Assembly (NCBI GenBank): GCA_018398585.1
Contig: JAGTTD010000009.1
Location: 16,373,193-16,437,192, forward strand
Reading direction: 5' to 3'
Length of the DNA: 64,000 nucleotides
Origin: Simmondsia chinensis
Taxonomy: Eukaryota > Streptophyta > Magnoliopsida > Caryophyllales > Simmondsiaceae
The notes under the pieces were generated by a model. That model was not told where the DNA came from and did not search any database. It saw only the letters and a list, made by a program, of their open reading frames with translations. Every line of letters begins with the position of its first letter. Position 1 is the first letter of the stretch. Shown piece after piece: positions 11,252 to 22,846 of this stretch. The translations under genes were made by a program, and so were the position numbers.

Positions 11252-11266
11252 AAGCTAGTTCATGCT
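11252..11266 (+). other. Primer binding site (initiator tRNA-Met type), decayed
   Basis: TTAGAATCAAAGC follows the 5' LTR within one base, against the canonical TGGTATCAGAGC. The copy-2 version, TTAGTATCAAAGC, is closer to the canonical site. Confidence 0.65.
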
Positions 11267-11315
11267 GTCAATTGACTGATTTGAGCTGGCGAAACCTAAA
11301 AAGAACAGTTCTAAC

Positions 11316-13863
11316 ATGATAGGAGGTGCAACTACCCGATCGGGAGTAGGGCCAGCAGGCGCTGGTCATTTATTTGCTTTTGTTGATCCAAATGTTTCCT
11401 ATGCTGTTGTCGCAAGTGCGAATGGAGCAAAAGAGGTTCAGTTTGTGACAACTGATGAATTAAAGTCACAATTGGATGATACGTTCAGTCGGTTTCAGGC
11501 TCTGCAGCAACAAGGAATTGATTGCTAGAAGTAAGATCGAGCAGAGAATGTGAAGAAGTATGCAGTTTTGATTGAGAAGAAACTCCAAGGATTTGAGAGC
11601 AAGCTTTCTGATTTGTAAAATCTAGTAAATAAGCAAGGAGAATCATCTATTTTGGGAGTTCTTTAACCTGTTAGTCAACTATCGCCTCTGACTAAAGTGA
11701 TGCAATCACAAGTGCCGAACACAAGTGCTGCAATCTTGAATAGACCAAGCGATGCTCCGTCAATGATTCATACGAATGCTAGACCTCAAGAACCTCAACA
11801 ATCTGTTGAGATAAGGCCACAAGGAGTTGAAGCAACTGTCAGATCACAAGATCATTCTCTTGAGCAAGTGCAATCTCGAACATCTGGCATGAACTGAAAT
11901 CAAAATGTGAGGCATCTGGATTCTGTTATTCATACTAGAACTTCACCCGCTACCATTTTGATTCTGGATAGGCAACCTAATCACTACTAGCAGCAAAGAT
12001 CTGGCAGTAATGATGCTTCTTCTGAGAATAGAAGCAATACATTCAGACCGCCAAGAGTGCAAATTGATCCTTTGGACGGCAAGCACCCTCAGTCATGGTT
12101 GAGGAGACGTGATAGATACTTCCATTTCTACAACATCAAAGATTTTGAAAATGCGGAATTGGCAGCAGTATATCTTCATGGTGATCATGAGGTATGGTTT
12201 TGCAGTTTTTTAAAAAGTAATCCAAACCTTTCTTGGGCTGACTTTGTGGAGGAGTTGTGTGAAAGATATGGCGATGAGGACACTAGTGGAGTACTGGATA
12301 ATTTCAATAATTTCTTTCAAACCACAACTGTGAGAACTTATATGACAAGATTTGAGAACTTAAAAGCTAGTATGATAGCTGCTTATCCTCAAGCAATTGA
12401 GTCCTACTATGTTTCAAGTTTTATTAGTGGATTGAAGCCACGAATTAAAAACCCGGTGAAAGCAACTGGTCCTAAGACTTTAACAAAGGCTTATGCAAAA
12501 GCCAAATTGATTGAGGCCACTGTCTTTTCTTTAAGTGACAGAGGCAAGCTCAAAGGAAATGGTTCAAAATCTCATCATAGGGATGTAAATGGGACCAAGC
12601 CCAGTAGATCTGCCGAGAAGAGGCCTCAAAGGCTTTGCTACAAGTGCAATCAGCCTCATCAGCCACGACATAAGTGCAGCTCCAAGTTTTCGATGTCTAC
12701 TCGAGGGGTTAATGCTGTAATACAGTTGGATAGTGATGATTCTGAGCCTGATGAGGACAGTTCTGATCATGAGTCCCAAGATGAATTGGCTAAGGATGAG
12801 ATTAAGATTTTTATGAAGGCACTGACTGGGAATGGAGCTCACAAGATGATAAGGATCAAAGGAAAAGTACGAAGAAGGCACATCACTATCTTAATAGATC
12901 GTGGAAGTACTCATAGTTTTGTTGATCCAGAGGTGGTGAAGAAGGTTGGGCATAAAGTGACTAAAACTCATCCCTTGGCTATAACCGTGGCAGATGGGAA
13001 TTCTATTCTCACACAAAACAAATGCCTTAATGGTCTATACAGGAGCATCAATTCACTTATGATTTCAGAATCCTTCCATTGAGAGGATGTGATATGGTGC
13101 TTGGAGTTGATTGGATGAGATCATTCAGTCCTATGGTTTTTGACTTTGCTTAGCTAACTGTTTCTTTTGAGATTCAAGGGACAAAAGTTACTTTGCAAGG
13201 CATTGACGATCAAGCTTAGTTGCAACTGATTAAAGGCAAGAGCTTAGAAGGAGGTTGAAAGAAGAGTGCTTATTAGTGGATCCATCAGCTGTTTGCAATT
13301 GCTCCAACAGAATTGTGTTCTATGCAGCAACTTGAAATTAAAGCATTGATGGAGGAGTTTGAGGACTTTTTTGAGCAGCATAAGTCTCTTCCTCCACAAA
13401 GGTGCCTTGATCATGCCATTCCTATGAAATCTGGTGCAGCACCATTCAAATTGAGGCCCTACAAGTACCCTCATGCTTAGAAATCAGAAATTGAGAGACA
13501 AGTAAAGGAATTGCTCAAGACTTGCTTCATTAGACCAAGCCAAAATCCTTTTGCTTCACCAGCCATTTTTGTGAAGAAGAAAGATGGTTTTGCCAGGATG
13601 TGCATGGACTATAGGCAACTCAATTCTTTGACAATCAAAGATAAGTTCCCAATTCCTGTTATTGGTGATTTACTCGATGAATTATATGGAGCATGTTTCT
13701 TCTCTATGTTGGATTTGAGACAAGGATATCACCAGATTAGAGTGCTTGAGCAAAAAATCTTCAAGACTGCATTTCAAACTCATCATTATGAGTTTGTGGT
13801 TATGCCAATCCGGCTACATTTCAGGCAGTAATGAATGATATTTTAAAGCTGTTTCTGAGGAGA
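11316..13863 (+). pseudogene. Ty3/gypsy chromovirus gag-PR-RT, plus strand, truncated copy 1
   Basis: Gag starts at the ATG at 11316 (MIGGATTRSG), interrupted by stops near 11528, 11620 and 11897. The gag core is open from 12057: GKHPQSWLRR, AELAAVYLHGDHEVWF, FISGLKP, then a zinc-finger-like CYKCNQPHQPRHKC (residues ~194-207 of that frame). Protease follows with ILIDRGSTHSFVD, where the catalytic D-S-G triad has become D-R-G. The frame breaks at ~13080. RT resumes at 13511 ([33 protein letters not shown]), breaks again, and stops at ~13863 where tandem copy 2 begins. The YxDD box, RNase H, integrase and 3' LTR are absent from this copy. Confidence 0.88.
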
Positions 13864-13866
13864 AAG

Positions 13867-14984
13867 AGTCCTATTTTATATTTTACAGTCCTCTTTAGTG
13901 CCTCCCAGAGTTTGAAGCCATTGTATGGGGATGTAGATAGTGTCGGCAAACAGAAAAAAAAAAAAAAATTTTTTTTTTCCAAATCATTAGTGTTTTTAAA
14001 ATATCATTACAGATTTTGAACCAAAAAAAAAAGATAATTTTTTTTGAGAGCTTATCATCATGCTTTTTGGGGGATTTTTCTGCTCTTTTTTGCTCGATTA
14101 CTTTAATTGGATTTGAATAACTTGAGAATCAATTGTTTTTGTGCTCTAAATGCAAAACAAGACGCATTCTAAAGGCACTATCTTGATGGAACCATGGTAT
14201 CTGAGTTCACTAGTTAGCATGGGTGGTTTGCATTTCTTTCTGATTGGTGGTGTCTCTTGCCCATGCGCTCATTGCCCTAGGTCAAGAGTTCGATTCTCGA
14301 TGAAGATATACTCATGCAGTCATAATGAGGGAGTATCAATGGTGGCGTCCCTTACTGATGCGATCACCGACCAGGGGTCAAGAGTTCGATTCTTGCTGAA
14401 GATATACTCATGCAATCATAATGAGGGCGTCTTAGTGGTGGCGTCTTTTATCGATGCGGTCATCGTCCAGGGGTCAGGAGTTCGATTCCAGTAGAAGATA
14501 TACTCACACTGTCATATCGAGGGCATCGCACTGGTGGCTTCTCTTACCCATGCGGTCATCGCCCAAGGGTCAAGAGTTCGATTCTCATTGAAGATATATT
14601 AATGGGCCGGGGTTGGCTTGGGTAGATTATTCCCTCATAAAAGTAAATAAATAGAAAAAAATAGAAGAGAAAATTTTCTGAAAAACGATTAGCCTTGGGC
14701 ATACTTGATAAGTCTTGTTATGAGTGGCATGATTTTTGTCATCCATTCAGTTTGAGTGTCTTGAGATTAGAAAGAATGGATAAACTTCATTTTGCTTAGC
14801 CAACTATTGAATTTGTTTACCTAGGTGACTGACAGATTTTTTCTTAGAAAGATTGTTTTGCTTTTAGAACCTTGGTCATTTTTTCTAATAGAAGTAGTCT
14901 TGCCTTGAATTATGTTAAAAATTCTTAAAAACCATGAGACTCTACGCCTTAATGTTTAGCCTTGCTCGAAGACAAGCAACATAT
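13867..14984 (+). other. Athila 3' untranslated region, copy 2
   Basis: Begins AGTCCTATTTTATATTTTACAG at the tandem junction, fused to the RT coding sequence ending at 13863. It keeps the homopolymer tracts, the ~95-bp repeat block and the conserved approach to the polypurine tract (AAGTTTGGGGGTATTT, ending at 15000). No coding content. Confidence 0.8.
14208..14596 (+). repeat. ~95-bp tandem repeat block, copy 2
   Basis: Four units like those at 2788-3172, with AAGATATACTCATGC at 14303 and the last AAGATATATT at 14591, each with a GAGTTCGATTC core. Unit number is unchanged between the tandem copies. Confidence 0.85.
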
Positions 14985-15000
14985 AAGTTTGGGGGTATTT

Positions 15001-16421
15001 TGATAAGTCTAATTTAGTGTATAATTATTCATATCATTTAGATTCATTTTCTAACCATTTTATATCACATGTTCATCTCTTTTGCTCTACTTCACTCCTA
15101 TCGTTATTTTCATGTAAAAACACTCATTTTATGCTAATTCTTGCTCGGTCTTATCATCAACAAGATACATTAAACAAAACCAAAAAATGGGCTAAGCACA
15201 CCAAAAGCACATAATTTAGCAAGGAAACAACAACTTACACAACTTATTACAACTTGGAAAAATGGAAGGCCAATTGAGCTAATCAAGTGCAAGAACTTCT
15301 CAAGCACTTCATTAAAACATCAAAACTGATGTAAAGGCCGAAGTTTGGGCGGAAACATGGAGTAAAAAATGAAAAAAATCAGCAACTTGATCCAAGGGAC
15401 TGAAAATGGGCGGCAATGGGTGGCTTTCTTTGCAAATGTGGATGAACTTGTGACATTTTTTTTATTTCAAGACTTCCCATCGTTGAATACTATAAATAGG
15501 GAAGTTTGGGAGGTCTTTTAGCATCAATTCATCCATAAAAAGCTCAAAACAAAGTAGTAGAGAGCTTAGGAAAACCGTTGGAGGAGGAGGGACGGAAGGA
15601 AAGTTTGGCTTGTAATTTAATATTTTCAAGTTCTTTTCTATCCTTTTCTTCTTTAAGGTCGTGGATTGTTTTCTTAGTTTTGCTCTATGTTATGTATACC
15701 ATGAGCTAATTTTGTCTTTCCAAGGCAACGATGTAGCCTAAGTTATAATATACGCTCTTTTCTAATTTAACGTATTAGAAGTTTGTTTATTGCGCTATTT
15801 GAGTGTTTGTCATTGTTTATCATGAGTTTTGAATTCTTGATCACTATTTAGAGCATATAATGATTCATAATGAGTCTGAAAGGAGATTTATGATGGGAGC
15901 TAAAGTGATAAAGACCCTAAATTGAGCGAATGGTAGAGATAGATTAACGTGATTTGTGTGGTCTTGAGTGAAAACCATGAATCTTCAAAACTCCTTTTGT
16001 ATTTAAATTGATGCAAGAGATTGATGAGTTAACATGTAAAAGAGCATTCTAAATGTTGTTCGAGATAGGATATTTAGTAAATAGGGTTTTCGACCATTAA
16101 CACATAATAACAACTTGAATATCGAGATTAGAATGGCGTATTGATGCAACTAGATCAAATCGGATGCCTTGGATCTTGTTAAATCATAAAAATCATCTAC
16201 AATTGGAACTCTTTTCATAAAAACTAGTAACCATTTTTGTTCTTTTTCATTTTGTTTTGTTTCATGTTAAGAACTTTAACTTTCAGTCTTTCAAATAGTG
16301 TTGAAACTACTAATTTCGGAACACATTCAATAATAATTCTTGTGGGACAATACTCTACTCATTCCTATATTATTTGATCTGACTTAGTGCACTTGCTAAG
16401 CAAATCACAAAAAGCACATCA
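15001..16421 (+). repeat. Athila-type 3' LTR, copy 2 (1421 bp)
   Basis: TGATAAGTC start, CACATCA end, TATAAATA at 15491-15498. Identical in length to 3578-4998, with scattered substitutions and compensating small indels. It arose by duplication of the locus and is not the partner LTR of the same insertion. Confidence 0.85.
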
Positions 16422-17564
16422 TATAAGTTGAGGCTTGGGAAGGGACCTCATGGACAATCTAACTCTAGCTCTAAATGGGTCAAATCTAATTATCATCTCA
16501 TGATAACAATTGATTTCGATTTAGTAAAACTTAGTTCCACTAAATAAGTTTTACTGCATTCTAGAATTAAATGTATTCACTTAAATTTCCCAAATAACTT
16601 TTATTACGACAATTGACCCCTCTATTTGATATCCATGAGCAAAAGTAACTTTAACTACTATCGTTACTTTCTCACATCTCTTACCGTAGTCTATGATTCA
16701 CTCTTCACGAACAATTCAATAATACATAAGCAATTTTCTCACTGATTCAAAGTGTCGAACATATGGAACAATTTGGTCGAAGATTCTAGAATTCGTTCAT
16801 ATGCTTGCGGATCGACTAAGGGAACATCTTTATCTCGTTAGAGACTATAGATTCCACGTAAAACAACTACTCCCGTTACACTTCATGTTGTTTCCTACTG
16901 CACATAAAATTCAAGTCAACGCACCTTGACTACTCCTTTTGGCACATAACAACTACGAACAATCCTTACATGTGTTCGAACTCTCTCTTGGGTTTAGAGT
17001 TATTGCCTTATAGTATTAATTATTTCTGATAGCTGTTAAGAAACACATAATTTTGTGGTTCTGCTCAATGCTCCAATTATATAGACAACACCAATATTAC
17101 ATTTTTAGCTTAAGAAAGGTAGCCGGCTAAGGCGCCTTTACTTTCTAATTGAATGCTTTTCTAAGCCCGGTGATTCTGCTCGTCAGCAAAATGGTATAAA
17201 CCTGCCTAACTGCCAAAGCTGAGGTTGAGGGTTCAAGTCCCTCCTTCCACTCCTGGCTTGGAATTCCATCTCTAGTTGGAGGTTTTAGTTCAAAGGTTAG
17301 AAAATGTGGTGCGGGTTACTTCCATATGACTAAGACAAGTCATCAAAAGTATCATACTATGGTCTTATCAGATAAGTTGTCCAAACTTATCACTGACTAC
17401 AAACATACTTTGGTAAAATATCACTAGTTTGATCCAATTCAATACATGGTTCAATCTCATTATTCACTAAACCAAACCTGACATGTCGTCTTGGACTACG
17501 TTAATCTCATGGAATGTTTTAGAACACAATCATACGCATGTTTGACTTGAAAAACATAATCATA
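16422..17564 (-). repeat. Ty1/copia LTR, minus strand, copy 2 (interrupted, inner part)
   Basis: Matches 4999-6141 and is interrupted at 17564 by the nested LTR element; the remaining part is at 21545-21623. It keeps the GAGGG-TTCAAGT-CCCTC hairpin at 17227-17243. Confidence 0.65.
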
Positions 17565-17764
17565 TGTTGGATTATGGTCCCATGAAATTCGATATCCACT
17601 ATAGGATGTAACCGAGTTATGTAAATTCATCAGTAACAATAGGCTGGAGCGTCTTGACTAAATGAAATGTTAAAATTGTCGGAGAATTGCTATTCGGGAA
17701 ATTAGGATGTCGTTTGCTGGTTTTGGCCACCCGCCTTGTGTAGGCTCGTTGGAGGCAAACTTGT
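17565..17764 (+). repeat. 5' LTR of nested element, truncated to first 200 bp
   Basis: Matches 20422-20621 with two mismatches. The remaining ~918 bp of the LTR seen at 20622-21539 are absent and replaced by a copia RT fragment. Confidence 0.85.
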
Positions 17765-17981
17765 TAAGTTTCAGGTCGTAGGATGGTACAAACGCTTTGA
17801 CCAATTTATAAGAAGTAGGGGCTTTAGTACATCAATACATGACACTTGTTTTTATTTTAAACATGCTGATACTGTTGATGCACTGTATTTGCTGATTTAT
17901 GTGGATGATATGCTGCTGGCCAGTAAATCCATGAATCATATTAATGATTTGAAACTGACGCTTTGTGCTGAGTTCGATAAG
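17765..17981 (+). pseudogene. Ty1/copia RT fragment inside the truncated 5' LTR
   Basis: The plus strand reads WYKRFDQFIRSRGF, DTCFYFKHAD, LYLLIYVDDMLLASKS and LCAEFDK: the copia RT palm with an intact YVDD active site, about 70 residues. There is no start codon, no upstream fingers domain and no following thumb. It lies exactly where the distal LTR should be and ends at the primer binding site. It does not match the frame or sequence of the other copia elements in the window closely enough to name a donor. Confidence 0.85.
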
Positions 17982-17994
17982 TGGTATCAGAGCC
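17982..17994 (+). other. Primer binding site, initiator tRNA-Met type
   Basis: TGGTATCAGAGCC is an exact match to the common plant LTR-retrotransposon primer site complementary to the 3' end of initiator tRNA-Met. It is where reverse transcription of the nested element would be primed. Confidence 0.8.
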
Positions 17995-18077
17995 TTGGTT
18001 CGGTGTCCATTTGCACGGTGAGCATGAAAAACACGAATGAAACCAGAACCAGAATGGTGGTTTTGAAAATGAGACTC

Positions 18078-18220
18078 TTTCCATTTGTTTCTTTTCTATC
18101 TCATTCGTGGGACACTGTTGAACTGTATACTTATACTGACTTGCTAAGGGCAATTTTACAGGTTTACATTCAGACATATTGAATCTAACCAATACCTTTT
18201 CCAAATACCTTTGTTGGATT
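18078..18220 (-). pseudogene. Second Ty1/copia RT fragment, opposite strand
   Basis: The minus strand reads QQRYLEKVLVRFNM, SECKPVKLPLAS and CPTNEIEKKQM, the block that in copia polyproteins lies ~35 residues downstream of the YVDD region, at the RT/RNase H connection. It is inverted relative to the fragment at 17765-17981, and the two flank the primer site head to head. Confidence 0.8.
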
Positions 18221-20421
18221 GTCTTGATTTTCAGATATAGGGTTTTTTGAAAAAAAAATTTGGGATGTTCTTTGTTTCTTGGAGAGAAATGAAAGACCCA
18301 AGAAAATGTTTACAGAAATAGGGTCTGAAATATTTCTTGTTTTTTGTGAAATTTTTTGAGTCAAAATTTCCAAATGGGTTTTAACAAGAACACTTATTTT
18401 GAGATGATCAATGGGCTTTTGTTTCTTCGAAAAATCTGAGTGTTATTTTTTGGCTACTGCTGTGTATGTGGTAGTATGATAAATGTCAGGAAAAAGGAAG
18501 AACATATGTGCGATATGAAAGAAAAAGGAAAATGTTTAATCACTATCAGAAATTTAGGTGTGGCTTTACAATTAGAACTGGGTGTTGGTTGAGGCGTGGG
18601 ATGCTTTGTTTTGACCTAGATTGAGGACTTTTACTACCTGTTTTGGATTTAATAGGTGGTGGGGTGTGCGTGATAGATGTTTCTTGAGAGATAGTTGGAG
18701 GACAACTATCTTGGGTCTAGAACATTAAATATCCCTGAATGTATGAGAAAACTTGGTTTTCTTCTTTTTTTGGGAACCTTAGAAGTGTCTAATTGGTTAG
18801 GACCTTCTTGAAGTCCTTGGTTGTCTCTAGTCGGGTTGGAATAGTATCGGCGATGGGTCATTTGGTTTGAGCGTCAGACTGCGTCTAAAGCCCTAGTTTG
18901 TCTCCTACGTGGTAGTTGAGACGAGTCTTTAAGTGTCTTGGTTTTGGGCACTCGATTAGGTGGCCTAGGTAGCATAGATTTCTCGTTGTTGTTTGAACAT
19001 CATGTGGTTTCTTATTGTGGAAATGATGTTTATGCTTTGAGACTAACAGTTTGTCTTGAAGTGAGAAAGCTCTAGGCGCATCAAATCGGTGGAGCGGTTC
19101 GGGGTTAATCGCTTGTTCGGCCTCGTGTATGGTCGGTTGAGAATCTGGAGTAGATACTTGTTTTGGTGGAGCGATTTCGGAGGTAAATTGCTCGAGCCTG
19201 ACCCAGTTGGTGGTCGGATGGGAGTCATTGGTTTGGATTCTGTTCTGTGTTAGTTTGAACACCTTGGCATGGTATTGGTGCTACTGTTATGTGGCTAACT
19301 GTGCTGTTCGGAACTTGAATTATGTGCCTTTTCAATGTTCTTTGTGATTGTAGTGGTTAACATGTGTTTAATGCTTGAGATTAATTGTGAACTTGTTGGA
19401 ATGGAAGCCTTGAACCTAGAATTGACAACTCTTAGGTTAGGCATGTCTAGTAGCACAATCTTGGACCCCGTGTGTGGATAGAGCATTGCATGTTTTGAGT
19501 TTAATTATGGATTAAACTTTGTATGCGAGAATTGGTGTTTCTTGCAAATGTTTGAGTGCACTAAGTGAAATGGTTGATCATAGTAAAGGGTTTAGAGAAC
19601 TTGTGAGTTCTTATGGAAAATCTATGTGTGATTTAGTGTTTTGGTCTCCATGTTGACGTCTCATGTATTTCCTAAGGCTACGTTGGAAGCAAGTTGAACA
19701 TATACTGTTACTTGTTGCTTGTAGTGATGAAAAGCATGTTGTTATGGACTATTTTAAGTTGAATTTGATGCTGTTTTGGACTGCATTCATGCTGATATGT
19801 ATACAAGGTGCTGTCGATATCGATTTTGTGCTGTGTTTGGACTGTACATGCTGAAATCTGTTATTTGCTGCTGATTTACTGCAGATTTTTGATATAAGCT
19901 GCTGAATTTTCTGCATATTATTATGTATTTGAGCTATTTTACTGAATTTTAGCCAAGAATTGAGAAAACATGATATGTTTAAGTCATATGTGGACATGGT
20001 GTTGTCTTTGGAGACTTATATGCCCTTGGAATCATTGTTTCATACCTTCTTTTCTAGTTTTGGAAAAAGTGTAAGGTATAGGTCTTATGTGAACCTTGGA
20101 TTGACCATTCGTTTTGGTAAGGTTATGTTTATGTACCTTATATTTTGAGTAATGGTCATTAAGTTGTTTGCTCATGTTGGGTTATTGTCATAGATATTGT
20201 TCCTGGTAGAGTGTTGTGATGCAATGTATGAATTGAATTGGCTAACTTGAATTCTGGGTGAATTGCATGTTTAGCTTAGATTTCATGTTGCTTGATTACC
20301 ATGATTGTGCCCATGTTGTTGTGTGAGCATGTTTGGTTTCTTGATTTGAAACCTGTTTTTGAAATGGCCTCTATTTTCGAAGGAGCATTGTAAGTTAATT
20401 TCATGAGACCATGGTGGAGTT
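18221..20421 (+). other. Non-coding internal region of the nested element
   Basis: About 2.2 kb without recognisable protein domains. The longest frame (minus strand, 18885-19262, 125 codons) has no family I know. G/T-rich, with no tandem repeat visible. The element resembles a LARD (large non-coding LTR derivative). Confidence 0.6.
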
Positions 20422-21539
20422 TGTTGGATTATGGTCCCATGAAATTCGATATCCACTATAAGATGTAACCGAGTTATGTAAATTCATCAGTAACAATAGG
20501 CTGGAGCGTCTTGACTAAATGAAATGTTAAAATTGTCGGAGAATTTCTATTCGGGAAATTAGGATGTCGTTTGCTGGTTTTGGCCACCCGCCTTGTGTAG
20601 GCTCGTTGGAGGCAAACTTGTATAACTATATCCTAATTTGGGGAATAGAAATTATAGATAATTTTATTGATTTGAAATTGGGTTTTAAAATGGGTAAAAG
20701 ATTTGAAAAATATATTGTATTTTCGTTTGGGTAAAAATAATCAGGTTTGTGATATTACCCGTTATGACCAGGATACCCGTGCCCAACCAGCTGTATGTGA
20801 AAGTTAGATCGTGCCACGTGTCCCAATGTTAGCCGTTGGATGAGATGCACTGTTGTTTTATAGTAACAGTGAAATGAGATGAAGAACGTCACTTTTTTAC
20901 ACAAATGAATACATTGATGAGCCAAAAAAAATGGTGAACCCTTTTGGGGTTCCTTGAAACGAAAATGCAGGGAGAGAGAGAGGAGAAAACATGGAGGAGA
21001 AAGACAGCGTTTCTAGTAAGAGAAAGCTCGAGGAGAGGGAAAGCTTGAAGATTGAGGTTGAAGGGCTGAAGATTAAGGAGAAGAAGACGGTGGTAAACCT
21101 TGGAGCTCAGGATGCTCGGTTCAAGGCGATGCGTCGTCCCAAACGAGGTCTTCTTCACGATTCCGGCTAGGGCTTGGGGCCCTAGGCTGTTCTTCGCTCG
21201 TATTTGCTCGGTGATGGCATTTATCTTGTTGTTTCTCGTTTTCTTGCTTTGATTTCTGTTCGGATTTCGTTTTTGTCATAAATCTTGATGCTCGGTCTGT
21301 GTTTGTAACCTTAAATTACTGATAGTGGATTTGACTCCTGTAAAAACGGAGGCCCGTGGACTAGGACCTCGTTGAGGTGCCGAACCACGTATATCGCGTG
21401 TTCTTTCTCTTGTTTTCGTTGTTTCTGGTTTAATTTTCGCATTGTTTCGTTTGTGGTTTTTTTTTGTTGCTTAGTGCTCGGACAAGATCCTGTTTTTCGA
21501 GTTGAGGTCGGGTCTGATTTAGGGCCCGAATTCAAAACA
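20422..21539 (+). repeat. 3' LTR of nested element (1118 bp)
   Basis: Starts TGTTGGATTATGG, ends AGGGCCCGAATTCAAAACA, followed by TSD TCATA. Internally it has a GA-rich stretch at ~20970-21060. It is the complete form of the LTR whose 5' partner is truncated at 17764. Confidence 0.85.
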
Positions 21540-21544
21540 TCATA

Positions 21545-21623
21545 AATTAATTAAATTAAACAATTTCATTTATTTAATATTTAACACTAACTAATTGGGT
21601 TTACCAAGACACAAATTCCATCA
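21545..21623 (-). repeat. Ty1/copia LTR, minus strand, copy 2 (outer part)
   Basis: Continues the LTR interrupted at 17564. On the minus strand it starts TGATGGAATTTGTGTC at 21623, preceded by a polypurine run, as in copy 1 at 6220. Confidence 0.65.
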
Positions 21624-22442
21624 ATCTCCTACTTGCCCTAATCCCAATTAGCCCTGCATTGCATAACTATCCCTTTAGGATCTATCAATTTTTTGACTAT
21701 AAACTTTGACCAATACAGATCTTTCATTGTCCCATCCTTTCACTCACATGCTTTCATCTATAATGAACCTTTTGAGTCAAGTAAACTGCTTAACAACTTC
21801 ATAGTTGTCAAGTACCCGACTTCCATAACGAAGTAAGCAATACAAAAATGCTTCGCTCTTCACTATCTAATGACTCCCAGTAAAAGGTAAACATGGATTT
21901 CAGACCTCTCGAGACTAAACTCCCTTTTAAACAAACAACCCATGACAAACTCAAATTCTTTCTTTTGAATCTCATCTTAGACTTTTTAACTGATCGGACA
22001 ATTAAACTTTAACAGCTCAAAATAATTCTTCACCATTCTTAATTAGTAGAATGTTATTTATATAAAACACTTAGAAACTCTCTACTTTCTTGTTATGTCA
22101 CTCGTACACTGATGGTTCACCAACGTTGATTCAAATCCCTAGGATTTCATTACCTGGCATCTAATCTACTATTCAATGAACAAGATGCTTACATAAGTCT
22201 ACAAATAGACTTCCCTAGTTTGTATTATATATGCTCCTCACTCTTGGAAACAAACTTGCCTAGTTGTATCATATAAACAACTTTCTAAGATTACCATTCA
22301 GAAAATGTCATCTTGAAGTATCCTTATGGAATTAAGTATGACATCTGGCTCGAAGGTTTCATCAAAGACGATTCCTTCCCTTAGGGCATAACCCAATTCC
22401 ATCAATCTGTCTTGGAGGTCTCTACCTTCTTGCCCACTCGAC
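21624..22442 (-). pseudogene. Ty1/copia RT/3'-end remnant, copy 2
   Basis: Counterpart of 6221-7038, with the same minus-strand GYALREGIVFDETF block near 22360-22400 followed by a stop, then a scrambled frame down to the LTR. It ends at 22442 with TCGAC, the left TSD of the chromovirus insertion. Confidence 0.7.
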
Positions 22443-22846
22443 TGTTAGGATTCAAGCTCAAACTTGAATCATAACCCAAGATAGAAGAAGAATTTTAGGT
22501 GAGAATTACAGAGAGAGTGCTAGGGTTGAGAAGAAGAAATTTGTTCAATACATTTAATACCATTCTTACGAGAAACTATCTCACTACTTATAGCTTTTGA
22601 GCTAAGAATGAACACAGGAGAAGATACAATGCATCGGGACATAATGAGCAACCGACTTGCAAACTTAGCCGCCAAAATTGATCAAGACACTAACCGAACT
22701 ACCCGACCTTATAGCCAAAGGCTACATTCAAACATAACACTAAAATTTGACTTATTACAACCTTTCAAAAGCAAGATAGAACAATTACAAGCAATTACAA
22801 CTCCAATTCCAAACCACTTCAGCTCATAACAACTCAGATCATGACA
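22443..22846 (-). repeat. 3' LTR of minus chromovirus, copy 2 (404 bp)
   Basis: On the minus strand TGTCATGATCTGAG...TCCTAACA. The polypurine tract is at plus 22847-22862 (TTTTGAGGGAGAGGTAT on the minus strand), better preserved than in copy 1. Confidence 0.88.

Larger units (their letters stand above)
2454..13863 (+). repeat. 11.4-kb tandem segmental duplication, copy 1
   Basis: The segment runs from the Athila 3' UTR (AGTCCTATTTTAT at 2454) to the middle of the plus-strand chromovirus RT. The same features recur in the same order and orientation in 13867-29302, offset by 11413 bp at the left end. By eye, mismatches run at a few percent. The right end stops inside RT coding sequence and the left end of copy 2 follows within 3 bp, so this is a direct tandem junction and not an element boundary. 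Confidence 0.88.
17565..21539 (+). mobile_element. Non-autonomous LTR retrotransposon nested in copy 2
   Basis: The element is 3975 bp, starts TGTTGGATTATGG, ends TTCAAAACA, and is flanked by the 5-bp TSD TCATA (17560-17564 and 21540-21544). The first 200 bp repeat at 20422-20621 with 2 mismatches. A tRNA-Met-type primer site is at 17982. It encodes no recognisable gag or pol of its own, so it would depend on proteins from another element. The corresponding site in tandem copy 1 (6137-6141) is empty, so the insertion post-dates the duplication. Confidence 0.88.

Noticed and set aside
18885..19262. 125-codon minus-strand ORF in the nested element
   Set aside because: No recognised family, low-complexity proline/threonine/histidine composition, non-coding context. 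Most likely chance.
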